A stretch of 64,000 bases of DNA from CAVQOB01 sp963714325 (GCA_963714325.1 CAVQOB010000026.1:62001-126000); one strand, 5' to 3'. Counted from the stretch's first letter, positions 53,121 through 62,760 are shown. Notes: a model not told the origin generated them from the sequence alone. Program-made: numbers and translations.

Positions 53121-54473
53121 ATGCCGACAATGCTTATTCGCGGGGCAACGGTGCTCATCACGATGGACGCTCAGCGCCGGGAGATTGCTGACGCCGGCGT
53201 TTTCATCCGCGATGGCGTGATTGAAGCGGTCGGGTCAACCCACGATCTGCCGACGTCGGCTGACGACGTGATCGACGCACGCGACCATGTCGTGCTGCCC
53301 GGCTTCGTCAATGCGCATCATCACCTCTTTCAGAATCTTGTGCGTGTCGTCCCGGCCGGACAAGACGCGGCGCTGTTTGGATGGCTGCGCACGCTCTATC
53401 CTATCTTCGCACGGATGCGACCAGAACATTTTCGCGCCGCCGCCACAATCGGCTTGGCCGAGTTGGCGCTGACGGGTTGCAGCACCTCGAGCGATCATCA
53501 GTACATTTTCCCGAATGGCACGCGCCTGGACGACGTCATCGAGGCGGCCACGCGGCTCGGCGTGCGCTTTACCGCCACGCGCGGTTCCATGAGCATCGGC
53601 GAAAGTCAGGGTGGACTGCCACCGGACTCCCTCACCGAGCGCGAGCCGGACATTCTCAGGGACTGCGAGCGCGTCATTACGCGGTTTCATAATGCAAAAC
53701 CGCATGCGATGACGCGCGTCGCACTCGCACCGTGCTCGCCGTTTTCGGTCAGCCAAGGACTGATGCGGGATACGGCCGTGCTGGCGCGCGATAAGGGCGT
53801 CGGCCTGCACACCCATCTCGCCGAAAACGCCGAGGACATCGCCTACAGCCTCGCCAAGTTCGGCGTGCGGCCCGGCCAATATGCGGAAAATCTCGGCTGG
53901 CTCGGGCACGATGTCTGGCACGCGCACTGTGTTCGCCTCGACGATGACGAGATCGCGCTGTTCGGGCGAACGGGCACCGGTGTCGCGCACTGCCCCTGCT
54001 CCAATATGCGGCTCGGCAGCGGGATCGCGCCGTTGGGGAAAATGCTGCGGGCGGGTGTACCGGTCGGGCTCGGAGTCGATGGGTCAGCGTCAAACGATAG
54101 CGGCCATCTGCTGAACGAGGCACGCCAGGCCATGCTGCTGCAGCGGGTCGGCGGCGATCCGGCGGCACTTTCAGCGCGCCAGGCCCTGGAGATCGCGACG
54201 ATCGGTGGCGCGCGCGCAATCAACAGGTCTGACATTGGCCATCTCGCGCCCGGCATGAGCGCCGACCTCACGGCGTTCCGGCTCGACACGATCGAGATGA
54301 GCGGCGCGGAGTGGGACCCAGTCGCAGCACTTGTTTTCTGTGGACCGGCCAAGGCAAGCTTCACGATCGTCAACGGCCGAACCATCGTCAAGGACGGCCA
54401 GATCACGACGATCGACTTGCCGATCGAAATCGAAAAGCATCGCGCGCTGTCACGCGGCCTCATGACGGCTTGA
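53121..54473 (+). CDS. Amidohydrolase, 8-oxoguanine/guanine deaminase-like
   Basis: This is a metal-dependent aminohydrolase of the AtzB/TrzA/8-oxoguanine deaminase group, 450 residues. The metal site is complete: GFVNAHHHLFQN (His66 and His68), GLHTHLAENAED, WHAHCVRLDDDE, and the aspartate in VGLGVDGSASNDS. The composite barrel is flanked by the usual beta-sandwich (LIRGATVLITMD at the start; SFTIVNGRTIVKDGQ at the end). The combination ALTGCSTSSDHQYIFP and CPCSNMRLGSGIAP matches 8-oxoguanine deaminases from memory. Probable reaction: deamination of a purine such as 8-oxoguanine. The exact substrate is not provable here. It is convergent with valS. Confidence 0.88.
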   Translation: MPTMLIRGATVLITMDAQRREIADAGVFIRDGVIEAVGSTHDLPTSADDVIDARDHVVLPGFVNAHHHLFQNLVRVVPAGQDAALFGWLRTLYPIFARMRPEHFRAAATIGLAELALTGCSTSSDHQYIFPNGTRLDDVIEAATRLGVRFTATRGSMSIGESQGGLPPDSLTEREPDILRDCERVITRFHNAKPHAMTRVALAPCSPFSVSQGLMRDTAVLARDKGVGLHTHLAENAEDIAYSLAKFGVRPGQYAENLGWLGHDVWHAHCVRLDDDEIALFGRTGTGVAHCPCSNMRLGSGIAPLGKMLRAGVPVGLGVDGSASNDSGHLLNEARQAMLLQRVGGDPAALSARQALEIATIGGARAINRSDIGHLAPGMSADLTAFRLDTIEMSGAEWDPVAALVFCGPAKASFTIVNGRTIVKDGQITTIDLPIEIEKHRALSRGLMTA

Positions 54474-54475
54474 GT

Positions 54476-55435
54476 TCATCCGGCTGCCTCGACGCGCTTG
54501 AGTGCGGCGGCGAGTTTGCCGATCTGCTGCACCAGTTCCGCCTTACGCTCACGGGCTTCCCCGACCGCGTCTTCTTTTGCCTTGGCCATGAAGGCTGGAT
54601 TGGAGAGCTTGGCGTCCATCTTGGCGAGGTCACTGGTTGCGGCGGCGATTTCCTTTTCCAGGCGGCGCCGTTCGGCAGCGGCGTCAATGATCCCCGCCAG
54701 CGGCAGGCAAACGGTCGTCTCGCCAACGACCATTTCTGCCGAGCCTTTGGGAGCTGTCGGGGCATAAGCGATGGAATCGAGACGAGCAAGCCGCTGAATG
54801 GTTTCGCGATGACGGTCCGCCCGGACCTTGATGGCGCTCGAAGCACCAGCGAGGACGAGCGGGATTTTGGCGCCGGCCGGAATATTCATTTCCGAGCGCA
54901 CCGACCGGACTTCGGAGATCAACTGCACCAGCCAGCCGATTTCCGCTTCGGCAGCTTCTGATCCAAGGCCCGTCAGGTCCGGCCATTGCGATAGGCAAAG
55001 CAGGCTCTGGCGCTGCACGCCGACCTCGACCATCCGCCCCCACAGCTCTTCGGTAATGAAGGGCATGAAGGGATGGAGCAGTTTCAAAATTTGATCGAGC
55101 ACCCAGGCGGTGGTCGCGCGCGTTTCGGCGATTGCGCGCTGGTCATCGCCGGAGAGGATGGGCTTGGCGAGTTCGAGATACCAATCGCAAAACGTGCCCC
55201 AGGTGAATTCATAGATCGCATTGGCGGCTTCGTTGAACTTGTACGACGTAATGCCGTCACTGACGCCTTGTGAGGCTTTCGCGGTTTCGCCGGTGATCCA
55301 CTGATTGAGCGTCTGCTTCACCGTCTTGGGGTCGAAGTCGCGCTGGCGGACGCATTCGTTCATTTCGGCAAAGCGCGCGGCGTTCCAGAGTTTGGTCGCG
55401 AAGTTGCGATAGCCCTCGACCGACTTCATCGGCGA
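54476..55435 (-). CDS. valS: ValS valyl-tRNA synthetase, C-terminal part after frame changes
   Basis: This is the anticodon-binding and C-terminal coiled-coil part of valyl-tRNA synthetase. From about 55435 the frame reads SPMKSVEGYRNFATKLWNAARFAEMN, then GTFCDWYLELAKPILSGDD, HPFMPFITEELWGRM and the C-terminal coiled coil ERRRLEKEIAAATSDLAKMDAKLSNPAFMAKA, followed by KKAEL-type ending RKAELVQQIGKLAAALKRVEAAG. The frame is intact from 55435 to the stop at 54476 but has no start of its own. It joins, after a frame change at 55431-55440, to the catalytic-domain fragments upstream. Confidence 0.9.
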   Translation of the reverse strand, partial: SPMKSVEGYRNFATKLWNAARFAEMNECVRQRDFDPKTVKQTLNQWITGETAKASQGVSDGITSYKFNEAANAIYEFTWGTFCDWYLELAKPILSGDDQRAIAETRATTAWVLDQILKLLHPFMPFITEELWGRMVEVGVQRQSLLCLSQWPDLTGLGSEAAEAEIGWLVQLISEVRSVRSEMNIPAGAKIPLVLAGASSAIKVRADRHRETIQRLARLDSIAYAPTAPKGSAEMVVGETTVCLPLAGIIDAAAERRRLEKEIAAATSDLAKMDAKLSNPAFMAKAKEDAVGEARERKAELVQQIGKLAAALKRVEAAG

Positions 55436-56496
55436 GCTTCGGATCGCGCCCTTGTGACGCGAGCGAGGCGAGCGTGAAGCGCAGCGCATCGGCGCCATAG
55501 CTTTCGATGCCGTTTGGGAAAGCGTTGCGCGTTTCGCTGGCGATGCGCTTAGCGTCGGCGGGCTCGAGACCGCGCGTGCGCTTATCGAGCAGGTTCGCCA
55601 GATCGGTCCCGTCGATGATGTCGAGCGGGTCCATGACGTTGCCCTTGGTCTTCGACATCTTGTGGCCCTTCTCGTCGCGGACGAGGCCATGCAGGTAGAC
55701 GTCGCGGAAGGGGATTTCGTCTTGCGTGAAGAGACCGGCCATCATCATCCGCGCGACCCAGAAGAACAGGATGTCGGCGCCGGTGACGAGTGCGGCGTTC
55801 GGATAGAAGCGCGCGAGTTCGGTGCGTCTTCTCCGGCCAGCCAAGCGTCGAGAACGGCCAGAGCGCGGACGAGAACCAGGTGTCGAGGACGTCGGGGTCG
55901 CGCCAGATCAGTCGATGGGTTCATTCCAGCCAATTCATCCGCTATCGATTCACCCGCATTTCCGCACATCCCGACGTCGACACCATAATATTGTGACGCT
56001 TTCATCCATGCGCGTCGGCTTCGCTCGCGCCACAAAATATTTGTATTTCGTCGCGACGTAGTGGCCAGACAGAGCTGTCGAACTTGCTTGTAAGACCTGT
56101 CTGCTGTCCCTCAGTCTTTGGCCCGTACCACACGGGTATCTGATGTCCCCACCAGAGCTGGCGCGAGATGCACCAGGGCTGGATGTTTTCGAGCCAGCGG
56201 AAGAAATCGGCTTCGCCGCGCGCAGGCAAGATGCGCGTTTTGCCATCGCGGACAGCCTGCATCGACGCGCTCGGCGAGTGGCTTCACGTCGACGTACCAT
56301 TGCTCGGTCAACCACGGCTCGACGGGCACGCCCGAGCGGTCGCCATGGGGCAACGCCTGCGTCGTCGGCTCGATCTTGACGAGATATCCGCCCGCATCCA
56401 TCAGCGACACGATTTTGCGTGCGCGCCTCGAAACGATCAGCGCCGTGCAGCGCCAGCACATCGGCGGATGGCTTGGCCTCAGCAAGAAACTCTGCG
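55436..56496 (-). pseudogene. valS: ValS middle region with about six or seven frame changes
   Basis: This segment encodes the valyl-tRNA synthetase editing and KMSKS region, but in pieces of all three frames. Recognisable phrases in order are NAEFLAEAKPSADVLALHGADRFEAR, KIVSLMDAGGYLVKIEP with PWLTEQWYVDVKPLAER, MQAVRDGKTRILPARGE with ISRQLWWGHQIPVWYGP, KASQYYGVDVG, LIWRDPDVLDTWFSSALWPFSTLGWPEKT, ELARFYPNAALVTGADILFFWVARMM and GHKMSKTKGNVMDP. Breaks lie near 56500, 56413, 56265, 56005, 55915, 55825 and 55435. About 24 residues between WYGP and the next family phrase look extra compared with other ValRS. Since valS is essential and the outer parts are clean, low-quality consensus is the likeliest cause. 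Confidence 0.75.
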
Positions 56497-57543
56497 TTAC
56501 CCTTCAAGCGTCAGCGCCGCTTCTGCCGTGAAAATGTTGATCTGCTTTAGGTCATGCCGCTTGCCGACGTCGAAGTCGTTGAAGTCGTGCGCCGGCGTCA
56601 TCTTGACCGCGCCGGTGCCCTTTTCGGGATCGGAATAGTCGTCGCCGACAATCGGGATTTCGCGACCGACCAGCGGCAGCACGCATTTCGTGCCAATCAA
56701 CGCCTTGTATCGGACATCCTCAGGATTCACGGCAACGCCGCTGTCGCCGAGCATCGTCTCAGGCCGCGTCGTGGCGACGACCAGGAACGTCGCAGCGTCT
56801 TCCGGATTGAACACTTTTCCGGCAAGCGGATAGCGCAGGTAATACAGGTGGCCGTTCGGATTGCGATCGAGCACCTTCGCAAGCGCCGCCGCACTGAACG
56901 CAATCGCCGCGCCGTCCTTGTCCTTGTCAGTATGTGACCACTTGAACGAACCCGTGACCTCGATCGGTTCCACTTCCAGATCGGAGATGGCAGTCAGCAG
57001 TTTGGGGTCCCAGTTGACGAGCCGCTTGTCCTTGTAGATGAGGCCCGCCTCATGCAGCTTGACGAAGAACTCGACGACGGCATCGGAGAGGCCAGGGTCC
57101 ATCGTAAAGCGTTCGCGCGACCAATCGCACGAGGCACCAAGCCGTTTCAGCTGGTTGATGATGGTGCCGCCGCTCTCGGCTTTCCACTCCCAGACCTTCT
57201 CCAGGAATTTCTCGCGACCCATTGCGCGGCGGTCGGGCTGTTGAGCCAGGCGCAACTGCCGCTCGACGACCATTTGCGTCGCGATGCCGGCGTGATCGGT
57301 GCCCGGCTGCCAGAGAACGTCCTTGCCGCGCATGCGCTCGAAGCGACAGAGGATGTCCTGCAGCGTGTTGTTGAGGGCGTGCCCCATGTGCAGGGAGCCC
57401 GTCACGTTCGGCGGCGGGATGACGATGCAATAGGGTTCGGCCTTCGCGCGCTCCGGCCGGCCACACTTGAATGCGCCGGCTGCTTCCCAGTCGCTGTGAA
57501 TGCGGGCTTCAATATCAGCGGGCTGATAGGTCTTCTCAAGCAT
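56497..57543 (-). CDS. valS: ValS valyl-tRNA synthetase, N-terminal part
   Basis: This is the N-terminal catalytic part of valyl-tRNA synthetase, which charges tRNA-Val. The ATG at 57541-57543 opens MLEKTYQPADIEARIHSDWEAAGAF. The HIGH motif appears as NVTGSLHMGHALNNTLQDIL. GTDHAGIATQMVVERQL follows, and the editing domain begins with FLVVATTRPETMLGDSGVAVNP, including the TTRPE threonine-rich motif. The frame ends at a TAA created by one extra G in the run at 56500-56502, just after AALTLEG; the next frame continues with NAEFLAEA. It is the last gene of the conserved pcm-tolC-popZ-valS neighbourhood. The whole locus 57543-54476 is 3068 bases, not a multiple of three. Confidence 0.93.
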   Translation of the reverse strand: MLEKTYQPADIEARIHSDWEAAGAFKCGRPERAKAEPYCIVIPPPNVTGSLHMGHALNNTLQDILCRFERMRGKDVLWQPGTDHAGIATQMVVERQLRLAQQPDRRAMGREKFLEKVWEWKAESGGTIINQLKRLGASCDWSRERFTMDPGLSDAVVEFFVKLHEAGLIYKDKRLVNWDPKLLTAISDLEVEPIEVTGSFKWSHTDKDKDGAAIAFSAAALAKVLDRNPNGHLYYLRYPLAGKVFNPEDAATFLVVATTRPETMLGDSGVAVNPEDVRYKALIGTKCVLPLVGREIPIVGDDYSDPEKGTGAVKMTPAHDFNDFDVGKRHDLKQINIFTAEAALTLEG

Positions 57544-57707
57544 GGAAATGCCGCAACTTTCGGATCGATCAGATCAGTCGATGATGTGAAAGGGGGTGGT
57601 ACGACCGACGGCGGACCGCTGTCAACAAAACCGGATTACCGGTCCAGTATCGACCACGTGACGACCCGCCCACCCAACATCCGACGGCCATGGGCCGGTC
57701 AGCCGCG

Positions 57708-57733
57708 CCAGGGACATGTGCCAGGGACATGTG
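57708..57733. repeat. 13-bp perfect tandem duplication after popZ
   Basis: CCAGGGACATGTG occurs twice in direct succession (57708-57720 and 57721-57733), about 10 bases beyond the popZ stop codon. No function is evident; it may be a slippage product. Confidence 0.7.
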
Positions 57734-57743
57734 ATTGTGGGTA

Positions 57744-59147
57744 TTAGGCGTTATCGGGCTTTTTGCCGACCGGGCCGCCTGTGGGCTGCTGGATTTCACT
57801 CGCCAGAGCTTTTTCAACCAGCTTTGGCATGTTGCTGTCCAACCATTGGCGCAGCATCGGCCGCAACATTTCAGCCACCGCGTCTTCGAAGGTGCGGTTG
57901 GCGTTGACGACGGGCAATGCCCCAGTGCCGACGCTCGGCATGGGGGCCGATTCCGGCGCAGCAACGACGGCTGTCGACACCGCTGCAGGGGGCAGCGACG
58001 GCGCGGCGACGGCGATTGGCGCTTTTGACTGCTCGACGAAATAGGTCGCGGTCGCGGACGCGGACGTCTCGCTAGCCAGAGTAGCAGCAGGTGTCGCCTT
58101 GTCCACTTTATTGGCGGCAATGGACGGCGCTACGATCGCCTGATCCGGCGCGAGCGCTGCGGCATTCACTGCTGGTTCGACAACCGGTGCAGCCGCTTCT
58201 GCAGCGACGCCGACGATCGCGCTGACGGCGACGAGCGGCCCAGTGATCGCTGCCGCTGCAGTTGACACGGGACCCACGTCGTCATTCTTGACTGGCGGCA
58301 CGACGACGGTCGCAACATCCCCAACCCCTGGCTTGGTTTCGGCCGCAGCGATGTCGGCGATAGGTTCACGCGTCCGTGCGGCCGTCAAGCCGGCGATCAA
58401 CGCTCCGAACACCGTTTCCGATGTTTGGACCTCAGACTTTGGAGAGGTAACCACGGCGGGGCTAACAGTCGCAGCCAACCCTGCCGGCGCTGGCATAATG
58501 TCGGGCATCGCCGATGGCGCGGCACTGCTCGTTGTAACAATGGGTGCGGTCGTCAACTCCGGAGCCGGCGGCATAATAACCGGCAGCGTCGGCCGAAAAG
58601 CATCGGCATCAAAACGTGCCGGCCGCAATTGTCCAATATCCATCGGGCGAACGCGCGCTCGATCGGCGGACTCCGTATTGCCTTGGCGCGCTGGCTCGCC
58701 GAATAGCGGGGGCAACGGCGTGCGCTGGAATTCCAACGCCGATGGCGCCGGTGCCGAAGACGACATTGGACGGACATCGCCAAGCGCTGCTGATAAGGAC
58801 CCGGCCGGTGCGGCTGCGGGCTCCGCCCAACCTGAATTGGATTTCTGCGGCTGACGAGACTCGGGTGGAGGGTTGGTCAGCTGTTCAACGAGATCCGACA
58901 GATCGTTCGTACTCGAGCGCTGCAGTGTCGCCGAGTTGAAAGCATGAGTTGATTCGGCGGCCGGCGACCGGAGTTCAGGAACCGGTAGACGGCGCTGGTC
59001 GAGTTGCGGCAGCGCGGGCGGTTGACCGAGCCTGGCGATCGTACCCGGCTCGGGCCGTGACGCCACGGGTTCTTCAGCGATAATTTTGCGGATGGACGCG
59101 AGTATCTCGTCCATACTCGGTTCGCTCGCCGTCGTCACTTTCGACAT
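57744..59147 (-). CDS. popZ: PopZ-like polar organizing protein (DUF2497)
   Basis: This is a cell-pole matrix protein of the PopZ family, which anchors the ParB-parS complex at the pole in Alphaproteobacteria. The 467 residues keep both conserved ends: EPSMDEILASIRKIIAEE at residues 9-26, and the C-terminal helices TFEDAVAEMLRPMLRQWLDSNMPKLVEKALASEI. About 370 residues of Pro/Ala/Val/Thr-rich, largely uncharged linker lie between, far longer than the roughly 100-residue acidic linker of Caulobacter PopZ (177 residues in all). I chose the ATG at 59145-59147. It sits between tolC and valS, the order seen in Rhizobiales. Polar localisation is inferred from the family. Confidence 0.9.
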   Translation of the reverse strand: MSKVTTASEPSMDEILASIRKIIAEEPVASRPEPGTIARLGQPPALPQLDQRRLPVPELRSPAAESTHAFNSATLQRSSTNDLSDLVEQLTNPPPESRQPQKSNSGWAEPAAAPAGSLSAALGDVRPMSSSAPAPSALEFQRTPLPPLFGEPARQGNTESADRARVRPMDIGQLRPARFDADAFRPTLPVIMPPAPELTTAPIVTTSSAAPSAMPDIMPAPAGLAATVSPAVVTSPKSEVQTSETVFGALIAGLTAARTREPIADIAAAETKPGVGDVATVVVPPVKNDDVGPVSTAAAAITGPLVAVSAIVGVAAEAAAPVVEPAVNAAALAPDQAIVAPSIAANKVDKATPAATLASETSASATATYFVEQSKAPIAVAAPSLPPAAVSTAVVAAPESAPMPSVGTGALPVVNANRTFEDAVAEMLRPMLRQWLDSNMPKLVEKALASEIQQPTGGPVGKKPDNA

Positions 59148-59427
59148 CCCCAACCCCACGCATCGCCCGCCGTACAACCCGCCGACGCTCTGGCGTATAC
59201 AAAAACACCAAATGCGGCAACCGCTGCCGCGTATTCATCCTCAAAACAATCGTCCGCCGATTGTTGTTGATACAGGTTCGAGGCGATCCAAAGTTCGCGC
59301 GCAATTTCATGCGCTTACGCCCATTGCATGACCGCAAAAAATCACACCAGCTCGCTTCTAACCCGCAACCAAGGCAAGGCGATGGCAGCTGCAAGCGGTG
59401 AAATACCGAATTACCTCGGCGCTGACG

Positions 59428-60951
59428 CTACTTCGTGGGCTTCGCAGCCTTTGCAGGCGCCGGTGGATCGTCCTTTACACTCCGGGTGTTCCAGACATCG
59501 AGTTTTTCTTGGCGTCCATCAGCATGGGTGATGGAGATCCCATACCACTTCCGTCGCACTTCAAAATAGTGCACCTCCGGATCATAAACGGTGTTCGAAA
59601 CGCCCAATTCCTGAATGTTCAACCGACCAACGGAATTCAGAAGAGCATAGGACGCCACCACGAGGTTCCGCTTGGTGGTGACCAAGTTGACCTCTGCATT
59701 TAACGCTTCCTGCTCAGCATTGAGAACATCGAGCAGGGTACGCTGGCCAACCTTCTCTTCTTCGCGCACGCCCTGCAAAGCCGTGCGCGTTGCATCGACT
59801 TGCGCTTGATCGGAGACAACCTGTGCGCGGGCGGCCGCCAATGACGACCAAGCCTGAACCACGCTGGCTTGGGCTTCGGTGCGATTCTGTTCGATTTCCT
59901 GGAGACGCGCAACATGGGTGTGTTTGGCCTGACGGACACGCGCGCGCACGTCGCCAGCCTCATACAGTGGCACAGTCAAGGTGCCGCGAACGGTCGTCGT
60001 ATCCGAGTCATTGATCGAGTCGGACGGTCGATGGCGGTGGGCATAGGACGCTTCGAGCTGGGCGCTCGGTAGCAGTTCGCCCCAGATGCGGTCAACTGTG
60101 TGGCGTGCAGCCTGCTCTCGATACAGCGCGCCGACCACAGCAGGGCTTTCCCGCGCCGAAATTGCGATCGCGTCTTCCAATGAGCGCGGCAAGCGCTTGT
60201 CGTTCGGCCTCGGTTCAACGAGATTGCTCGGCGGACGGCCGACCGCTCGCTCGAAATTGCCACGACTGGTCTGCAAATTCGATCGTGCCAAATCAAGTGC
60301 GGACACCGAAGCGGCTCGCCGCGCTTCGGCCTGCGCTACGTCGGTTCGCGTGACTTCGCCGACGGAAAACCGATCCCGCGTTGCCTTCAATTCACGGGTC
60401 AGGACGGCCACATTGTTCTCGCGCAGGCGAACAATCGCCGTATCACGCACCACATCCAGGTAGAATGTGACGACATCCAGGAGGACGGCCTGCTCGGTGA
60501 TGCGGAGCGTCTCGCGCCCGGCACGAACGCCAGCTTCGGCCTCTTTCACCTGATTCACAACGCGAAAGCCGCGGAACAATGGCTGGACCGCATTGACACT
60601 GTAACCGCTCGAAGAGAGATCCGTGCTATTCTTGCTACCATCGATCCGCGACGTCGTAGTCTGATCGGTATGCGTTATGTCAGCATTACCAGTGATCGTA
60701 GGCCGGAAGCCGGAATGCGCACGGGCCACCTCCTCATCGGTCGCGCGCAAGGTCGCGCGCGCTGCATCGAGGCGGGGATTGGACTTATAAGCAGACGCCA
60801 GCGCGTCGGATAACGTCTCGGCAGAGGCGATCGGTGCTGTGCAGATCGAAAACGCAGCGCAAAGTGCCATGGCCACGGAACCAACGCTCAGGCCTGTTAC
60901 GCCCTGCCGAGGTGTCCGACCGATCGACAATGGAGCTCGAATAAATGCCAT
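59428..60951 (-). CDS. TolC family outer-membrane channel protein, copy 1
   Basis: This is an outer-membrane efflux/secretion channel of the TolC family, 507 residues. A signal peptide (about 1-44, ending ASAETLSDAL) is followed by two homologous halves of coiled-coil helices and barrel strands: SNPRLDAARATLRATDEEVARA, QPLFRGFRVVNQV, EAGVRAGRETL, RERFSVGEVTRTDVAQAEAR-like ATRDRFSVGEVTRTDVAQAEA, VPLYEAGDVRARVRQAKH and EEEKVGQRTLLDVLNAEQE. The C-terminal 45 residues (WYGISITHADGRQEKLDVW) are shared with copy 2. I chose the ATG at 60949-60951 over a TTG three codons earlier. It is tandem with copy 2, 183 bases downstream of it. Confidence 0.93.
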   Translation of the reverse strand: MAFIRAPLSIGRTPRQGVTGLSVGSVAMALCAAFSICTAPIASAETLSDALASAYKSNPRLDAARATLRATDEEVARAHSGFRPTITGNADITHTDQTTTSRIDGSKNSTDLSSSGYSVNAVQPLFRGFRVVNQVKEAEAGVRAGRETLRITEQAVLLDVVTFYLDVVRDTAIVRLRENNVAVLTRELKATRDRFSVGEVTRTDVAQAEARRAASVSALDLARSNLQTSRGNFERAVGRPPSNLVEPRPNDKRLPRSLEDAIAISARESPAVVGALYREQAARHTVDRIWGELLPSAQLEASYAHRHRPSDSINDSDTTTVRGTLTVPLYEAGDVRARVRQAKHTHVARLQEIEQNRTEAQASVVQAWSSLAAARAQVVSDQAQVDATRTALQGVREEEKVGQRTLLDVLNAEQEALNAEVNLVTTKRNLVVASYALLNSVGRLNIQELGVSNTVYDPEVHYFEVRRKWYGISITHADGRQEKLDVWNTRSVKDDPPAPAKAAKPTK

Positions 60952-61133
60952 GAACCCCAAAACCCACGGTGACTGACCTGTGAGTTTCCTCTCAAGAACT
61001 GGTGCATAACCACCTTAGACCGACCCGCATTACTGCGATTCTTGAGAGTCTTAACAGGCATTAACCGACTTTGGAGGGCTCGCGGGTAAGTTTCCAGGGC
61101 TTGTGGCTCGTAAACCACAATGCGGCAACCCGG

Positions 61134-62615
61134 CTATTTTTCGTGATATTTGTCCTCGGCACCCCAGTCATCCATCCGCTCGATGACTTCAGTGCGCCCG
61201 TTGGCGTGGGTAATACTGATCCCCCACCATTTGCGTTCGACCTCTTCGAAGTGGGCTTCGGCATCGTAAACGGAGTCGGTGAGCTTCAATTCCATTGCGT
61301 TCAAACGACCAATTGAGGCCAATAGGGCAAAAGTAGAAACAATCAGATCACGCCTGGTCACGACTTGCTGCACTTGCGCATCGAGCAATTCCTGCTCGGA
61401 GTTGAGGACATCGAACAACGTCCGCTGACCAACGCGTTCTTCCTCACGAACGCCCTCTAAAGCGGTGCGTGCCGATTCAACCTGAACACGATCCGACTGC
61501 AACTGCGCGCGGGCCGCCGCCAACTTGGACCAGGCGGTAATGACCAGCGCCTGCGTTTCGCTGCGCGCCTGCTCGATCTCCTGCAGCCGGCTGACGTGCG
61601 TATGCTTGGCAGCACGGACACGGGACTGGGTTTCGCCGCCTTCATAGAGCGGCATACGTACTCGACCGGTCACGGCAGCGCTGTCCTGTTCGCGAACGGT
61701 CGATGATGGGTCGAAGCGCTGGCCGTAACTTGCCTCAAGGCGAACATCTGGCAACAATTCACCCCAGATCTTGTCAACCGTGTGCCGTGCTGCTTTTTCC
61801 CGGTAGAGTGCCGATATCACATTGGGGTGCTCTTTCTCGGCGACCTTGATCGCATCTTCGATGCTCTGTGGCACCATTTTGGCCGGTGGAGACGGCTCAG
61901 TGAGACCATTCGCCGGCCGGCCGATAACGCGTTCGTAAACCGCGCGGCTGGTTTTCAAGTTCGAGCGCGCCAGATCGAGCGCCGAGACAGCGCGCGCGCG
62001 CCGTGCCTGCGATTGCGCGACGTCGGTGCGGGTGACTTCGCGCACCGCACGGCGTGCTTCGGCTGCTTGCAGATCCCTGGTGAGAACGGCGACATTGCCT
62101 TCACGCAACCGGACCAGGGCCTGATCGCGCAGCACATCGGCGTAGGCAGTCACCGCCTCGAGCAGCACTTGCTGTTCGACATTGCGCAGGTTTTCGCGAC
62201 CGGCGCGGACGCCGGCTTCTGCTTCACGGACGCCGTTGACGGTGCGAAAACCGCGAAACAGCGATTGCTCGACGTTGATCGAATAACCCCAGGTCTGGCC
62301 GGAGCCGTCGCTCTGGAGGGCAGGCTTGGTTTCATTGCGCTGATAACCGGTATCGGCATTCGCCGTCGCCGAAGGACGGTACCCCGCTTTGGCCTGCGGC
62401 ACGCTTTCATCGGTCGCACGCAAGCGCGCCCGCTCCGCGTCAAGGCGCGGATTGGTCTGATAGGTCGCGGCCAGCGCCTCGCGCAGGGACTCTGCTGATA
62501 CCGGCCGCACACCGAGCAGGCACACCGAGAGACTGAGCAGGCTGACGCCGAACAGCAGGCCACGCGGCTTCGCGCGCCCTTCCATCCGGCTCGTCTCTTT
62601 TGCGACCATGCGCAT
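61134..62615 (-). CDS. TolC family outer-membrane channel protein, copy 2
   Basis: This is a second TolC paralogue of 493 residues. It has a signal peptide (about 1-41, ending VSAESLREAL) and the same domain order as copy 1: TNPRLDAERARLRATDESVPQA, QSLFRGFRTVNGV, EAGVRAGRENL, EVTRTDVAQSQARRARAVSALDLARSNLKTSR, VRMPLYEGGETQSRVRAAKH and EEERVGQRTLFDVLNSEQE. The ending WWGISITHANGRTEVIERMDDWG parallels copy 1. The two are clearly duplicates, roughly half identical by eye. In this copy the AxxRxxVxEVTRTD segment reads AAEARRAVREVTRTD, where copy 1 has ATRDRFSVGEVTRTD. It is downstream of pcm. Either copy could serve the type I secretion pair at 47613-51197 or drug efflux. Confidence 0.93.
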   Translation of the reverse strand: MRMVAKETSRMEGRAKPRGLLFGVSLLSLSVCLLGVRPVSAESLREALAATYQTNPRLDAERARLRATDESVPQAKAGYRPSATANADTGYQRNETKPALQSDGSGQTWGYSINVEQSLFRGFRTVNGVREAEAGVRAGRENLRNVEQQVLLEAVTAYADVLRDQALVRLREGNVAVLTRDLQAAEARRAVREVTRTDVAQSQARRARAVSALDLARSNLKTSRAVYERVIGRPANGLTEPSPPAKMVPQSIEDAIKVAEKEHPNVISALYREKAARHTVDKIWGELLPDVRLEASYGQRFDPSSTVREQDSAAVTGRVRMPLYEGGETQSRVRAAKHTHVSRLQEIEQARSETQALVITAWSKLAAARAQLQSDRVQVESARTALEGVREEERVGQRTLFDVLNSEQELLDAQVQQVVTRRDLIVSTFALLASIGRLNAMELKLTDSVYDAEAHFEEVERKWWGISITHANGRTEVIERMDDWGAEDKYHEK

Positions 62616-62760
62616 TCATGCCACTCCAGACACGCCGATCGCTCATGGATCGGCCTCGCTGGATTGGCGTCTGATTCGATGAATCAAAGGTAAAGTCGAT
62701 GCCGGGTCCATTCAGTGTTGCGGGCGCAATCCGGCCGCGTGCCGTGCCGACCAGTGCCGC

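Noticed and set aside
55745..56507. Short overlapping minus-strand frames between 55745 and 56507 as separate genes
   Set aside because: Each contains a piece of valyl-tRNA synthetase in order, so they are fragments of one frameshifted gene.
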